Origin: Candidatus Bathyarchaeota archaeon
GTDB lineage: Archaea > Thermoproteota > Bathyarchaeia > TCS64
Reading direction: 5' to 3'
Assembly: GCA_014729945.1 (NCBI GenBank)
Contig: WJJC01000193.1
Coordinates: 1-11,259 of the forward strand
Length of the DNA stretch: 11,259 nt
The notes beneath the pieces were generated by a model that saw only the letters and a list, made by a program, of their open reading frames with translations, searched no databases and was not told the origin of the DNA. Within the stretch, counting starts at the first letter, position 1. Every line of letters starts with the position of its first letter. Both the position numbers and the translations under genes were made by a program. Below are positions 1-6,490 of the stretch, piece by piece.

Positions 1-1
1 C

Positions 2-88
2 CACGACTTAAGCAGATCAGGGAAGCCTAAGCACCGTAAAGAAAGGCTTGAACACATGATAAAATGGTTTAGGAGATATTTCGATTAA
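2..88 (+). CDS. C-terminal fragment of an S9-family (prolyl oligopeptidase/acylaminoacyl peptidase type) serine peptidase
   Basis: The open frame entering from the left edge gives 28 residues and stops with TAA at 86-88. It starts HDLSRSGKPKHR and ends in an amphipathic, aromatic helix (IKWFRRYFD). In S9 peptidases the catalytic His sits in a motif of the form E-x-H-x-L-S-R-S-G-x-P, followed by a terminal helix with a W-F pair. The first visible residue would therefore be that catalytic His, and the nucleophile Ser and acid Asp lie outside the window. The family hydrolyses short peptides, usually in the cytoplasm. The call rests on this short but distinctive tail. An unrelated alpha/beta hydrolase is the main alternative. 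A T-rich stretch follows the stop. Confidence 0.7.
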   Translation, partial: HDLSRSGKPKHRKERLEHMIKWFRRYFD

Positions 89-167
89 ACTTTCCCTCCT
101 TTTACTATATTCTTTCTAACATTTTTTCCTGTCACTGATTTATTCACTGAGGTTTGATTCTCAGGTA

Positions 168-413
168 TTATTGGAGCGAGAAGAGATGAAAATAATATGG
201 AAAAAAAAGCACCAGTAATCCAGTAAGTATTATGCTGATTTCTAGATACCTGAAATCAAAACGCAGCGCTAAAACAAGATAGACAAAAAACACAGATTTT
301 AATTGTTTAACCTTTGGGGTGAAGGCGTATTTAATCGAATTGTTGTTTTGATAGATAAGATCTCTTCTAATGGAGTTTCCATTTGGTAACTGGGGCGTAT
401 CTCCGTTTTTTAG
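168..413 (-). pseudogene. Possible remnant of a small membrane protein (no standard start codon until late)
   Basis: On the minus strand a frame stays open for 81 codons and ends with TAA at 168-170. The second half is strongly hydrophobic (for example KSVFFVYLVLALRF and ISIILTGLLVLFF), which would make one or two membrane segments. The first half is polar. No ATG, GTG or TTG occurs until a GTG about 45 codons before the stop, and another stop precedes the frame. Either it is the 3' remnant of a decayed gene or a chance frame in T-rich DNA, where TTT/CTT codons mimic membrane helices. I recognise no family. Confidence 0.2.
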
Positions 414-490
414 TTAAATATAATTAAATTTATTCATAATCCATCATTGTTAACAATATTTATTTAAAAAATAGCCATGGAGATAAGAAA

Positions 491-571
491 GTGACACCTA
501 CATTAAAAGGTCAATGTTTAAATAGCATGAGACTGCTGAATGAGGTCGTTGGTGACAAAAACTGGCATTAA
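491..571 (+). CDS. Putative 26-residue small ORF
   Basis: A GTG at 491 opens a 26-codon frame that ends with TAA at 569-571. The sequence GGAGAT at 479-484 lies six bases upstream and could be a ribosome-binding site. A run TTTAAAAAAT at about 463-472 could be a TATA box giving a leaderless or very short leader transcript. The peptide ends NEVVGDKNWH and is not hydrophobic. It resembles no family I know. Such a short frame can arise by chance, so this is a weak call. Confidence 0.2.
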   Translation: MTPTLKGQCLNSMRLLNEVVGDKNWH

Positions 572-577
572 AAATTG
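567..577 (+). promoter_or_regulatory. Putative TATA box for the winged-helix regulator gene
   Basis: The A/T-rich element ATTAAAAATTG is centred about 29 bases before the ATG at 601. Archaeal transcription usually starts about 25 bases after the TATA centre, so the transcript would have a very short leader. The sequence GAAGGA at about 589-594 would then lie at the very 5' end. A second candidate, TTTAAATA near 515-523, would give a leader of about 55 bases. Confidence 0.35.
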
Positions 578-600
578 ATACATCAAATGAAGGACTAGCC

Positions 601-936
601 ATGATACTCAAGGACTACCAAGAATTAGCCCTAAAATACTTATGGCGACTAGACGGCGAAGGCGCAAGCAGCAGAGACGTCTGGGTACAAGTAAACGAAG
701 ATCTAGGAGAAAACGATAGCATTAGCAGAGCATCAATCATCAACTTCCTTAACTCCATGGTAGACGAGGGTGTGCTTAACTACACGGAGACAACAGGGAA
801 GGGAGGACATAGGCGAATATACACCGCCAAATATGATGAGACAGAATTTAAAGAATACATAGCTAAAGTTGTCCTAAAAAACCTGCTCCGCGACTTCCCA
901 GAAGAGACCCAAAAAGTCATTACAGAAGTCAAGTAA
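601..936 (+). CDS. Winged-helix transcriptional regulator, BlaI/MecI/PadR-like
   Basis: This 111-residue soluble protein looks like a one-domain DNA-binding regulator. Residues about 5-75 fit a winged helix: a first helix (QELALKYLWRL), a short strand-turn with SSRDVW, a recognition-type helix (SRASIINFLNSMVDEGVL), then a beta wing (YTETTGKGGHRRIYTA). Residues 85-111 form a helical tail that could dimerise, as in BlaI/CopY repressors. No metal or ligand site is evident. It is followed by a T-rich tract and then by a gene with its own TATA-like box, so it is probably monocistronic. Its target is unknown; the M20 gene 99 bases downstream is one possibility. A PadR-like assignment is the main alternative. 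Confidence 0.7.
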   Translation: MILKDYQELALKYLWRLDGEGASSRDVWVQVNEDLGENDSISRASIINFLNSMVDEGVLNYTETTGKGGHRRIYTAKYDETEFKEYIAKVVLKNLLRDFPEETQKVITEVK

Positions 937-942
937 CCACAC

Positions 943-968
943 CCCTTTATTCATTTTTTATATAACAT
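943..968 (+). terminator. T-rich archaeal-type terminator after the regulator gene
   Basis: Within 35 bases of the stop codon there are two T-rich runs (CCCCTTTATTC and ATTTTTTATAT) and no hairpin. This is the usual form of an intrinsic archaeal terminator. The position before an independent promoter supports it. Confidence 0.35.
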
Positions 969-993
969 CTAAAAAACGTTCCAACTCTAATTG

Positions 994-1001
994 TTTTATA
1001 C
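994..1001 (+). promoter_or_regulatory. Putative TATA box for the M20-like gene
   Basis: TTTTATAC is centred about 38 bases before the TTG at 1035. A start about 26 bases downstream falls near 1023, leaving a leader of about 12 bases. This favours the TTG start, since no in-frame ATG lies between the box and 1035. Confidence 0.35.
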
Positions 1002-1034
1002 CACATACGTGACGTAAATACCCGTGAACACATT

Positions 1035-2558
1035 TTGACAGAGCTATCAGAAGCAAAAAAGACAGCCTTCAAATGGATCGATGAAAACTCGGAAAGGATC
1101 TCAGATTTTCATCAATTAATCTGGAACTATGCTGAGACATCTTTCAGGGAATATAAATCAGCGAAAGCATTCGTCGAGTTCCACAAAGAAGAAGGATTTA
1201 ACGTAATCCATGGGGTAGCGGGTATGCCTACAGCATATGAAGCTACGTGGGGGGAAGGAAAACCAGTATTGAGCACCTACTGTGAATATGATGCTGTCCC
1301 ATCAGCTTGGCAGGATCAGGTTCCATACAGATCAGCGGATAACCCCTATAGGGCAGGTCATACCGACCCTCACAGTGCCCTAGGCGTTGGAGCGTTAATC
1401 GGAGCTGTAGCAACTAAACACGCGATGGAGGAACATGACATAAAGGGAAGCATCAAGGTCTTCGGCACACCGGCGGAGAAAGTATGTGCCAAGAGTTGGT
1501 TCGCATCGAAGGGGCGTTTTGATGGTTTGGAAGCGATGGTGGGCTGGCACCCAAGAGCCTACACAACAATTATGTATGAGACTCAATGGGGCAGTTACTG
1601 GAACGTCGCATTTGTTTTTGAATGCGATGAACCGGAAAAATGGATAGCCTACGCTGATGACTTACCAAGAAACGCTAGAGCCCCAGCAGCGTTAGATGCT
1701 ATAGCCTTGATGTATACTACAACCAAATACACGAAGGAGAATATGCTTCCACGTACAGGTCTCTGGAGTATTAATGAGGCGGTAATGGTTGCTGGACAGG
1801 CTACAGCTGACAACATGCCTCCTAGACTTGGCATACTACAATACGCTTTCAGGAGCCCAAGTTTAACGCAGCAGAAACAGATTGCCAAGGTATTAATCAA
1901 CAACGCGGAGAACGTAGCTAGAATAACGGGAACAAAGCTAAAAATTAGATGGATAACTAAGCAGAGAACCGGTCTATTCAACAAGGCATTAGCAGACCTA
2001 GCTTACGAGAATCTTGAACTGGTTGGGCCACCAAAATTCACTGACAAGGATAAAGAGATAGCAAACGAGTTACTCAGGAAAATGGGTTACCCTGAACAGG
2101 AGGAGCCATTTAACGAGGAACTCACCCCACCAGAGGAGTGGGAGAAGATGTGGAGAAGCCTCATCCCCAGTCACCAGAAGAAATTCGGTAGCGACGACTA
2201 TGTAGAGTTCCAGTGGCACTGTCCGGGTGTATGGATACAGGTCTATAGACCACATGTGAGAGTAGAGGGAGAGAGACTCCCCAGATGGCCATATCTCTAC
2301 ATGGGTGGGGTGAGAGGCCCAATTGATCGAACAATATACACAGCGGGTAGGGCGATAAGTGGCACTTTACTTGATTTGGCTGAAGACCCTGCTAAATTAA
2401 AGGCATGTAAGGATGAATGGAAGGAACGAATCAAGGAGGAGTATGAGCCTCCTCAGCTAGACTCTGAATGGGATCCACCCATTGATCTACCCTGGCCAGA
2501 ATACGTGGTAACTGAGCGTGGACGTGACTGGCACATACCCACCCCCAAGAAGGACTAA
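1035..2558 (+). CDS. AbgB-like M20D-family peptidase/amidohydrolase homologue with an altered metal site
   Basis: This 507-residue protein matches the aminobenzoyl-glutamate utilisation B (AbgB) branch of M20D metallopeptidases along its length. It has YDAVP at 85-89, a GHxxxHSALG segment at 108-117, GTPAE at 144-148, WHP at 171-173, the ALDAIALM helix near 219-226, and a C-terminal segment ending AGRAISGTLLDLAEDP. Against the recalled E. coli AbgB pattern, the Cys ligand of GHGCGH is Asp111, the second Glu of the EE pair is Lys149, the His of the dimer-domain AHA motif is Tyr206, and the late His of AHKGM is Asp431. His113, Glu148 and His172 are kept. It may bind metal differently or be inactive as an amidase. 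The start is TTG; in-frame ATG codons occur only later, inside conserved sequence. Confidence 0.75.
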   Translation: MTELSEAKKTAFKWIDENSERISDFHQLIWNYAETSFREYKSAKAFVEFHKEEGFNVIHGVAGMPTAYEATWGEGKPVLSTYCEYDAVPSAWQDQVPYRSADNPYRAGHTDPHSALGVGALIGAVATKHAMEEHDIKGSIKVFGTPAEKVCAKSWFASKGRFDGLEAMVGWHPRAYTTIMYETQWGSYWNVAFVFECDEPEKWIAYADDLPRNARAPAALDAIALMYTTTKYTKENMLPRTGLWSINEAVMVAGQATADNMPPRLGILQYAFRSPSLTQQKQIAKVLINNAENVARITGTKLKIRWITKQRTGLFNKALADLAYENLELVGPPKFTDKDKEIANELLRKMGYPEQEEPFNEELTPPEEWEKMWRSLIPSHQKKFGSDDYVEFQWHCPGVWIQVYRPHVRVEGERLPRWPYLYMGGVRGPIDRTIYTAGRAISGTLLDLAEDPAKLKACKDEWKERIKEEYEPPQLDSEWDPPIDLPWPEYVVTERGRDWHIPTPKKD

Positions 2559-2564
2559 AACAAC

Positions 2565-2587
2565 TTCTACTTTTTTCAGCTTCTTAC
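2565..2587 (+). terminator. T-rich terminator after the M20-like gene
   Basis: CTTCTACTTTTTTCAGCTTCTT follows the stop by a few bases and precedes the TATA box of the next gene. There is no stem-loop, as is usual for archaeal intrinsic termination. Confidence 0.3.
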
Positions 2588-2598
2588 CTATCCGCTAG

Positions 2599-2610
2599 TT
2601 TTAAAATATA
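2599..2610 (+). promoter_or_regulatory. Strong TATA box for the 157-residue protein gene (leaderless)
   Basis: TTTTAAAATATA is the clearest TATA box in the left half. Its centre is 27 bases before the ATG at 2631, so transcription should begin at or next to the start codon and the mRNA should be leaderless. No ribosome-binding site precedes the ATG, which agrees. Confidence 0.5.
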
Positions 2611-2630
2611 CCTAATACAGCTAATCGTAC

Positions 2631-3104
2631 ATGGTAACTCCATCCTATGAGGAAATACAGGAGATCATCGAATTCAGGTTAGACCAAGTTATAGAACTAT
2701 TAAATGAATTCGAGTACAAGTTAAACGAGTGCACACCTAAAGAGTTATACGATTACCTCACAGGAGAAAACTTCAAGGAAACAAAGATTACGTTCCTTGA
2801 TCGACTTGGAAACGAGTACCTTTTCCTCCATTCTATAATAGAGATAAGTGAACTCAAGGAAGCTGGCATTGAGATAAATAACAAGACCATAGTTGATACA
2901 TCCAAAGAAGTGCTTTACAGCGCCCACCTGAAAGCTATGGATTATGAACTTGGTTACAGCCTTATCCTTGAGGATTATTACTGGCTCAAACATCGACTGG
3001 CTCAACATGCTAGAGATATTAAGAATGATGTGAATATGCCGGATAGCTTAAAGGGTAAAGCGATGGAGATCTATGATACCTTCATAGAATACAAGGATTA
3101 CTAG
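2631..3104 (+). CDS. Hypothetical helical cytoplasmic protein
   Basis: I do not recognise this 157-residue protein. It is acidic, rich in Glu, Leu and Tyr, and nearly all of it should be alpha-helical: helices at about 5-32 (EIIEFRLDQVIELLNEFEYKL), 50-80, 88-120 and 120-155. It has no membrane segment, signal peptide or cysteine motif (one Cys, at 34). The all-helix layout is reminiscent of translin-like or other small helical-bundle proteins, but I see no diagnostic motif. A strong TATA box 27 bases upstream supports the ATG and expression as a leaderless single gene. It lies between the M20-like and SIMPL genes, each with its own promoter, so context says little about its role. Confidence 0.75.
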   Translation: MVTPSYEEIQEIIEFRLDQVIELLNEFEYKLNECTPKELYDYLTGENFKETKITFLDRLGNEYLFLHSIIEISELKEAGIEINNKTIVDTSKEVLYSAHLKAMDYELGYSLILEDYYWLKHRLAQHARDIKNDVNMPDSLKGKAMEIYDTFIEYKDY

Positions 3105-3142
3105 CTCCGTTCTAAGTCTTTGAACAACTGTTCTATTTGATG

Positions 3143-3152
3143 GGTATATTAA
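3143..3152 (+). promoter_or_regulatory. Putative TATA box for the SIMPL-domain gene
   Basis: GGTATATTAA is centred about 36 bases before the ATG at 3184, which would leave a leader of roughly 10 bases. A weaker T-rich element (TTCTTTTATT) lies closer to the gene. Confidence 0.35.
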
Positions 3153-3183
3153 CCAATCATACGTTTCTTTTATTCGACGAGAA

Positions 3184-4014
3184 ATGAATAAAAACCAACA
3201 AACATTTGCGGTTGCAGCCATCTGCCTTAGCATAATCATGGCAGGGGCAATAATAGCCTACAAGCCGGGAGTTGTTCCTGAGCTATCCCAGTCACTGCCT
3301 GAAGGATTCAGGTTTCCATCAGGAGTGGGAGTGAGTCAGGGGCTTCCAACACTTTACAGTGATGTATCTCAGGGGACCGAGGAAGAACAGAAAATCATTA
3401 GTCTATCTGGTTCTGGTAGTGCTTCTTCCCAAGCAGATCAGGCCACAGTTGACATGGGTGTACAGGTTACATCCATGATGGCTAGTGAGGCCATAGGTGA
3501 GAACGCAGATAAAATGTCAGCCATCATCGAATCCGTAAAAGCACTAGGAATTACTGAGGATGATATAGTTACTACCAGTTATAGTGTGACACCACAATAT
3601 GACTGGACGGAAGACGGGCGAGAATTCAGAGGCTATACGGTTACTAACCTAGTTCAGATAACCATAGAGGATCTGGACATAGTTGGAGACGTTATAGATG
3701 TAGCAGCAGAAGCTGGAGCTAATCAGATCAACGGCATCAACTTTGGTCTCAGTGACGCGAAACGCGAAGAATTAAAGACCAACGCATATATCGCGGCACT
3801 TACCGACGCAGAGGACAAAGCAGAGGTCATCGCTGATACCCTCGGATTAACCATAACCGGTGTACAGAGAGTTACTGAGAGCAGCTATGTCCCAGTGAGA
3901 AGCTACGCATACACATCTGCAGAGGACGCATCCAAGAGCTATGCTCCAACACCTATAATATCAGGCGAATTAGCTGTTACCGTGAATGTTCAAATAGTAT
4001 TCTCATTCGAGTAA
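3184..4014 (+). CDS. Membrane-anchored SIMPL-domain (DUF541) protein
   Basis: This 276-residue protein begins with a short polar stretch and one hydrophobic segment at about 8-26, which should be a signal anchor or signal peptide. There is no lipobox Cys in the right place. A linker rich in Gly/Ser/Pro (27-68) leads into a SIMPL/DUF541 domain from about 70 to the end. It begins IISLSGSGSASSQADQATVD, then has TEDDIVTTSYSVTPQYDW, a GYTVTNLVQITIEDLD strand-helix, and finishes with the typical hydrophobic strand LAVTVNVQIVFSFE. SIMPL proteins are found outside the cytoplasmic membrane in bacteria and archaea. The domain is named after SIMPL, a partner of the mammalian IRAK kinase, and its biochemical role in archaea is unsettled. 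The length is typical and the gene looks intact. Confidence 0.85.
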   Translation: MNKNQQTFAVAAICLSIIMAGAIIAYKPGVVPELSQSLPEGFRFPSGVGVSQGLPTLYSDVSQGTEEEQKIISLSGSGSASSQADQATVDMGVQVTSMMASEAIGENADKMSAIIESVKALGITEDDIVTTSYSVTPQYDWTEDGREFRGYTVTNLVQITIEDLDIVGDVIDVAAEAGANQINGINFGLSDAKREELKTNAYIAALTDAEDKAEVIADTLGLTITGVQRVTESSYVPVRSYAYTSAEDASKSYAPTPIISGELAVTVNVQIVFSFE

Positions 4015-4328
4015 CAACCTCGAAAAACAAGTTCCCATTTTTTATTTACTTTTTTCAAATAATAGGATTATGTTATTTTTAATGCAAAATATTCAGTTGA
4101 ACCAATGAATATCTCTGTAGGTAGAGATTTTTGTAAATATGTTGATGACTCTTGAAAATCCTGTGAAGTTGAATCAATAGGGGATAGATGTGACTATGGG
4201 TAAGTTATAGAGCTATTATGTTTAGCGATTATAATTGGAGCGAATTGAGCTTAATTTCTCTTTACATTTTCTAATTTCTTTACGGGTAAGTTCATAGATA
4301 GTTTCGGTATACCAGGGTTGTTGACTGT
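4015..4328. other. Intergenic region between converging genes
   Basis: About 310 bases lie between the 3' ends of the SIMPL gene (+) and the phosphoribosyltransferase-like gene (-). A T-rich run at about 4036-4058 should terminate the plus-strand transcript. On the minus strand, the region just beyond the stop at 4329 remains open in another frame down to 4222 (see findings). I see no RNA gene or repeat here. Confidence 0.6.
4036..4058 (+). terminator. T-rich terminator after the SIMPL gene
   Basis: ATTTTTTATTTACTTTTTTC lies 20-45 bases after the stop codon. Two T6 runs separated by a short spacer and no stem fit an archaeal intrinsic terminator. Confidence 0.45.
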
Positions 4329-5255
4329 TTAATTTTCAAGGGATTCCATGAATTGGATGGATTTCTCAAGGTGCCCCTGTATGTTGCCATTTTCATAGTT
4401 GTGCCCATTATAAAGATATGAATGCCGCTCACTCCAGTCCCCTGGCTGATCCATACCGGGAACATATAGAGGAATCATATCCCGTAAGGTATCCATGGAG
4501 ACTATCGATCCCATGGGTCTAATCCCAAATTCTTCTCTGTATAGTTGTTCATCTAATCCATATAGAGGCATATCATAGTTGTTGGAACATATTTGGGTAA
4601 TATTGCAGATGCTGAAGACTGTGAGTTTGATATTATTTTCATCCAGTAACCGGTATAATCGTTTGATGGCCGAAACAGCGATAAACCCGTATATTACGAC
4701 GGTTTCCGCCTTGACTCCTTTTTCTATAACGTGTTTGAGGACAACTTCTGCGCTTCTACCTGTGGCATAGGTGTCTGGTATGATTAGTGTATCTATCTCG
4801 GTTTCCCTGTAATCACTATAGGATACCTGTATCATCCTAGAGTCATCTGAATGTTTTCTATACCCGTCTGTACTATACTCGGTTCTAATATTAATTACTG
4901 GGAGATCAGATAACGCCTTATGAACCATGTAACCGGAGCTTCCCCGGAGAATATGAAGTGTGCTGAATCTACTGTGACAAGCCTCAATTCATTAATAATC
5001 GCTGAAAATATTTCAGCGGCGTTTATACTTAGAAGGGATAATTCTTTGGATATTAAGTGAGGATGGCACGCTATTTCGCGACCGGCAGGTGTATCTATCA
5101 AATAAACATCGGTATTTATGTCGCATAGGAGGAGAGGATTTTCTTGGAATTAACTTGTAAAGCCTTGTTGAAGAGGTGACATTATCAAGATGGATTTGAT
5201 TAGTAGTCTTTATCTCGATAGGGAAGTGTTCCAATATCGTTTTTAGATAGTCCAA
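4329..5255 (-). pseudogene. Phosphoribosyltransferase-like protein gene interrupted by two single-base frameshifts
   Basis: Three overlapping minus-strand frames join into one protein of about 308 residues if two bases are corrected. From a TTG at 5255 the first frame runs to about 5140 (ending RLYKLIPR). Dropping one A from the A4 run at 5139-5142 leads into NPLLLCDINTD and LIDTPAGREIACHPH. Adding one base in the CCGGGG run at 4942-4947 leads into SSGYMVHKALSDLPV and the last 199 residues. That last part has a PRPP-loop-like motif, IDTLIIPDTYATGRSAE, typical of type I phosphoribosyltransferases, then a Rossmann-like strand (TVVIYGFIAV). The C-terminal part, with NNYDMPLYGLDEQLYREE and MDQPGDWSERHS, looks like a conserved family-specific region whose name I do not know. 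Downstream of the radical SAM gene by 33 bases, so probably co-transcribed. Either a recent pseudogene or uncorrected indels in the assembly. Confidence 0.65.
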
Positions 5256-5288
5256 GGGTCTACAGATAGCTTATAATATACGTGGTTA

Positions 5289-6374
5289 TTAGGGTATTAT
5301 CTCACAGCCGTTATTTATTTCAGGATAATTAAAGAACTCAGATTCGAGAATCCCTTCATCAATGAGCCTCCTTGCAGTGGGTACACATTTTCGTAGTTCA
5401 TTAATCATGTGTTTAGTGGTTTCACATATCCTATTGAACCAATCAATACCCCAATACTTGTTCTTGTTTGCGAACAAACATCGCCCACCACAGATACCAA
5501 GTACATCACATTCAGTACAGGGTGAACCGACTGGAATGCTTTCACGGATCTCGTTAGTTGATGAGTCATTTATATGACCCACATTACTGTAGGGTAACTC
5601 CGGTGCAATTGGGCAAGCCTCAATCCTACCGTTAGTAAGTATAGCAAAGCTTGTTGCGCCTGCGCCACATCTTATATGTGGTGTTTCTTCCCCCGTCAAC
5701 AAGGTTTTGAGCACAGGTATGAACGGCACGATACCTAAGGGATTTCCGGTCTTGAGGGATTCAGTGAAATCTGTGACTAGTCGAGATACTCCTGATTCAT
5801 ATCGTTTCAACCATTCTTCAAGATCATTCCAAGATTCTAATATGGACCAGAAAACATCAAGCTGCCAGTGAACATGATCAAAATAAGGTGCCTCCATTTC
5901 CAGGAGATGAGATACGTCTCGGTAGATGTCTCCGTTCTTGCTGAACGCCATTCTCGCTATTATATCGCCGCTGTATCCCCGGTTCTCTATATCCAGGAGG
6001 TTATTGGTTACTTGTTCATAGGTGCCCTCTCCTCTACATGAGTCCGTGACTTTTTTTCCGCCGTCGATGCTCACGAGTATTGAGTGTAATCTGTGAAGGT
6101 ACTTGTCCTTGATCAGATTTAGTTTGGTAGCGTTTGTCTGGAGAGTATATGCTTTTGCAGGCACCTTGTCCATTACCTGATACATGTAATCCAGTGCTAG
6201 TAAAGGTTCACCACCATAGAATCCGATAACTGGATCCGGATCCTGTTTTATGAAAGCTACCAACGTGTCTATAGGATATGTGACATCCAGGGGAATACCG
6301 TTTATGTGTCTTGTTCCCCCGCAATAGGTGCAGTGTTTATTACATCGCTCGGTGAGAACCAGATGGTACTGCAT
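5289..6374 (-). CDS. Radical SAM enzyme with SPASM domain, AF1577-like putative peptide-modifying type
   Basis: This 361-residue protein carries the radical SAM cluster motif CxxxCxxC at Cys11, Cys15 and Cys18, followed by the GGE motif at 54-56 (YGGEPLL) and the LQTNAT strand at 78-83. These bind the [4Fe-4S] cluster and S-adenosylmethionine. The C-terminal third is a full SPASM domain for auxiliary clusters: Cys236, then Gly249-x4-Cys254 (TNGRIEACPIAPEL), then Cys286-x2-Cys289-x5-Cys295-x3-Cys299, and a late Cys317. SPASM enzymes usually modify peptides or proteins. The short N-terminus and overall size fit the archaeal AF1577 family (TIGR04084), whose substrate is unknown as far as I recall. 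A TATA box 30 bases before the ATG supports the start. The next gene on the same strand is phosphoribosyltransferase-like, and a small cysteine protein is divergent. Confidence 0.8.
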   Translation of the reverse strand: MQYHLVLTERCNKHCTYCGGTRHINGIPLDVTYPIDTLVAFIKQDPDPVIGFYGGEPLLALDYMYQVMDKVPAKAYTLQTNATKLNLIKDKYLHRLHSILVSIDGGKKVTDSCRGEGTYEQVTNNLLDIENRGYSGDIIARMAFSKNGDIYRDVSHLLEMEAPYFDHVHWQLDVFWSILESWNDLEEWLKRYESGVSRLVTDFTESLKTGNPLGIVPFIPVLKTLLTGEETPHIRCGAGATSFAILTNGRIEACPIAPELPYSNVGHINDSSTNEIRESIPVGSPCTECDVLGICGGRCLFANKNKYWGIDWFNRICETTKHMINELRKCVPTARRLIDEGILESEFFNYPEINNGCEIIP

Positions 6375-6400
6375 TTTAGCAACGCTACTTTCTCACAGCC

Positions 6401-6407
6401 TATAAAT
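6401..6407 (-). promoter_or_regulatory. TATA box for the radical SAM gene
   Basis: Read on the minus strand the element is ATTTATA, centred 30 bases before the ATG at 6374. Transcription would start near 6378 with almost no leader. It sits in the 116-base gap between divergent genes. Confidence 0.45.
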
Positions 6408-6459
6408 CATACTCAGAATTGGAACGAAAAATAAGATGACACATCCGAGTAAAGCCAAC

Positions 6460-6468
6460 TTTTTTACA
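6460..6468 (+). promoter_or_regulatory. Putative TATA-like element for the TIGR04076-like gene
   Basis: TTTTTTACA is centred about 27 bases before the ATG at 6491, consistent with a leaderless transcript. It is T-rich rather than a classical TATA box. GAAAAATAAG at 6426-6435 is an alternative giving a leader of about 35 bases. Confidence 0.3.
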
Positions 6469-6490
6469 ATCAAATGTTTCAGGATAGACT

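Larger units (their letters stand above)
89..600. other. AT-rich intergenic region with weak small-ORF traces
   Basis: About 510 bases separate the peptidase from the regulator at 601. I see no tRNA, rRNA or repeat array here. A T-rich tract at about 89-118 could end transcription of the peptidase gene. Two things deserve separate entries: an open minus-strand frame at 168-413 with membrane-like composition but no standard start codon, and a 26-codon plus-strand frame at 491-571 with a plausible ribosome-binding site. The rest is AT-rich without visible structure. Confidence 0.6.

Noticed and set aside
1024..1034. GTG at 1024 as start of the M20-like gene
   Set aside because: It is in a different frame and meets a stop (TGA) after three more codons. 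The TTG at 1035 is the first usable in-frame start.
1649..1984. Minus-strand frame of 111 codons inside the M20-like gene
   Set aside because: It lies wholly opposite a well-supported coding sequence. Its hydrophobic translation is the complement of the host gene's codons.
2745..3239. Two minus-strand frames across the 157-residue gene and the SIMPL promoter
   Set aside because: They are antisense to a gene with a strong leaderless promoter and they overlap the TATA box of the next gene. They have no recognisable motifs.
5362..5577. Plus-strand frame of 71 codons
   Set aside because: It lies opposite the SPASM cysteine region of the radical SAM gene, which is clearly the coding strand.
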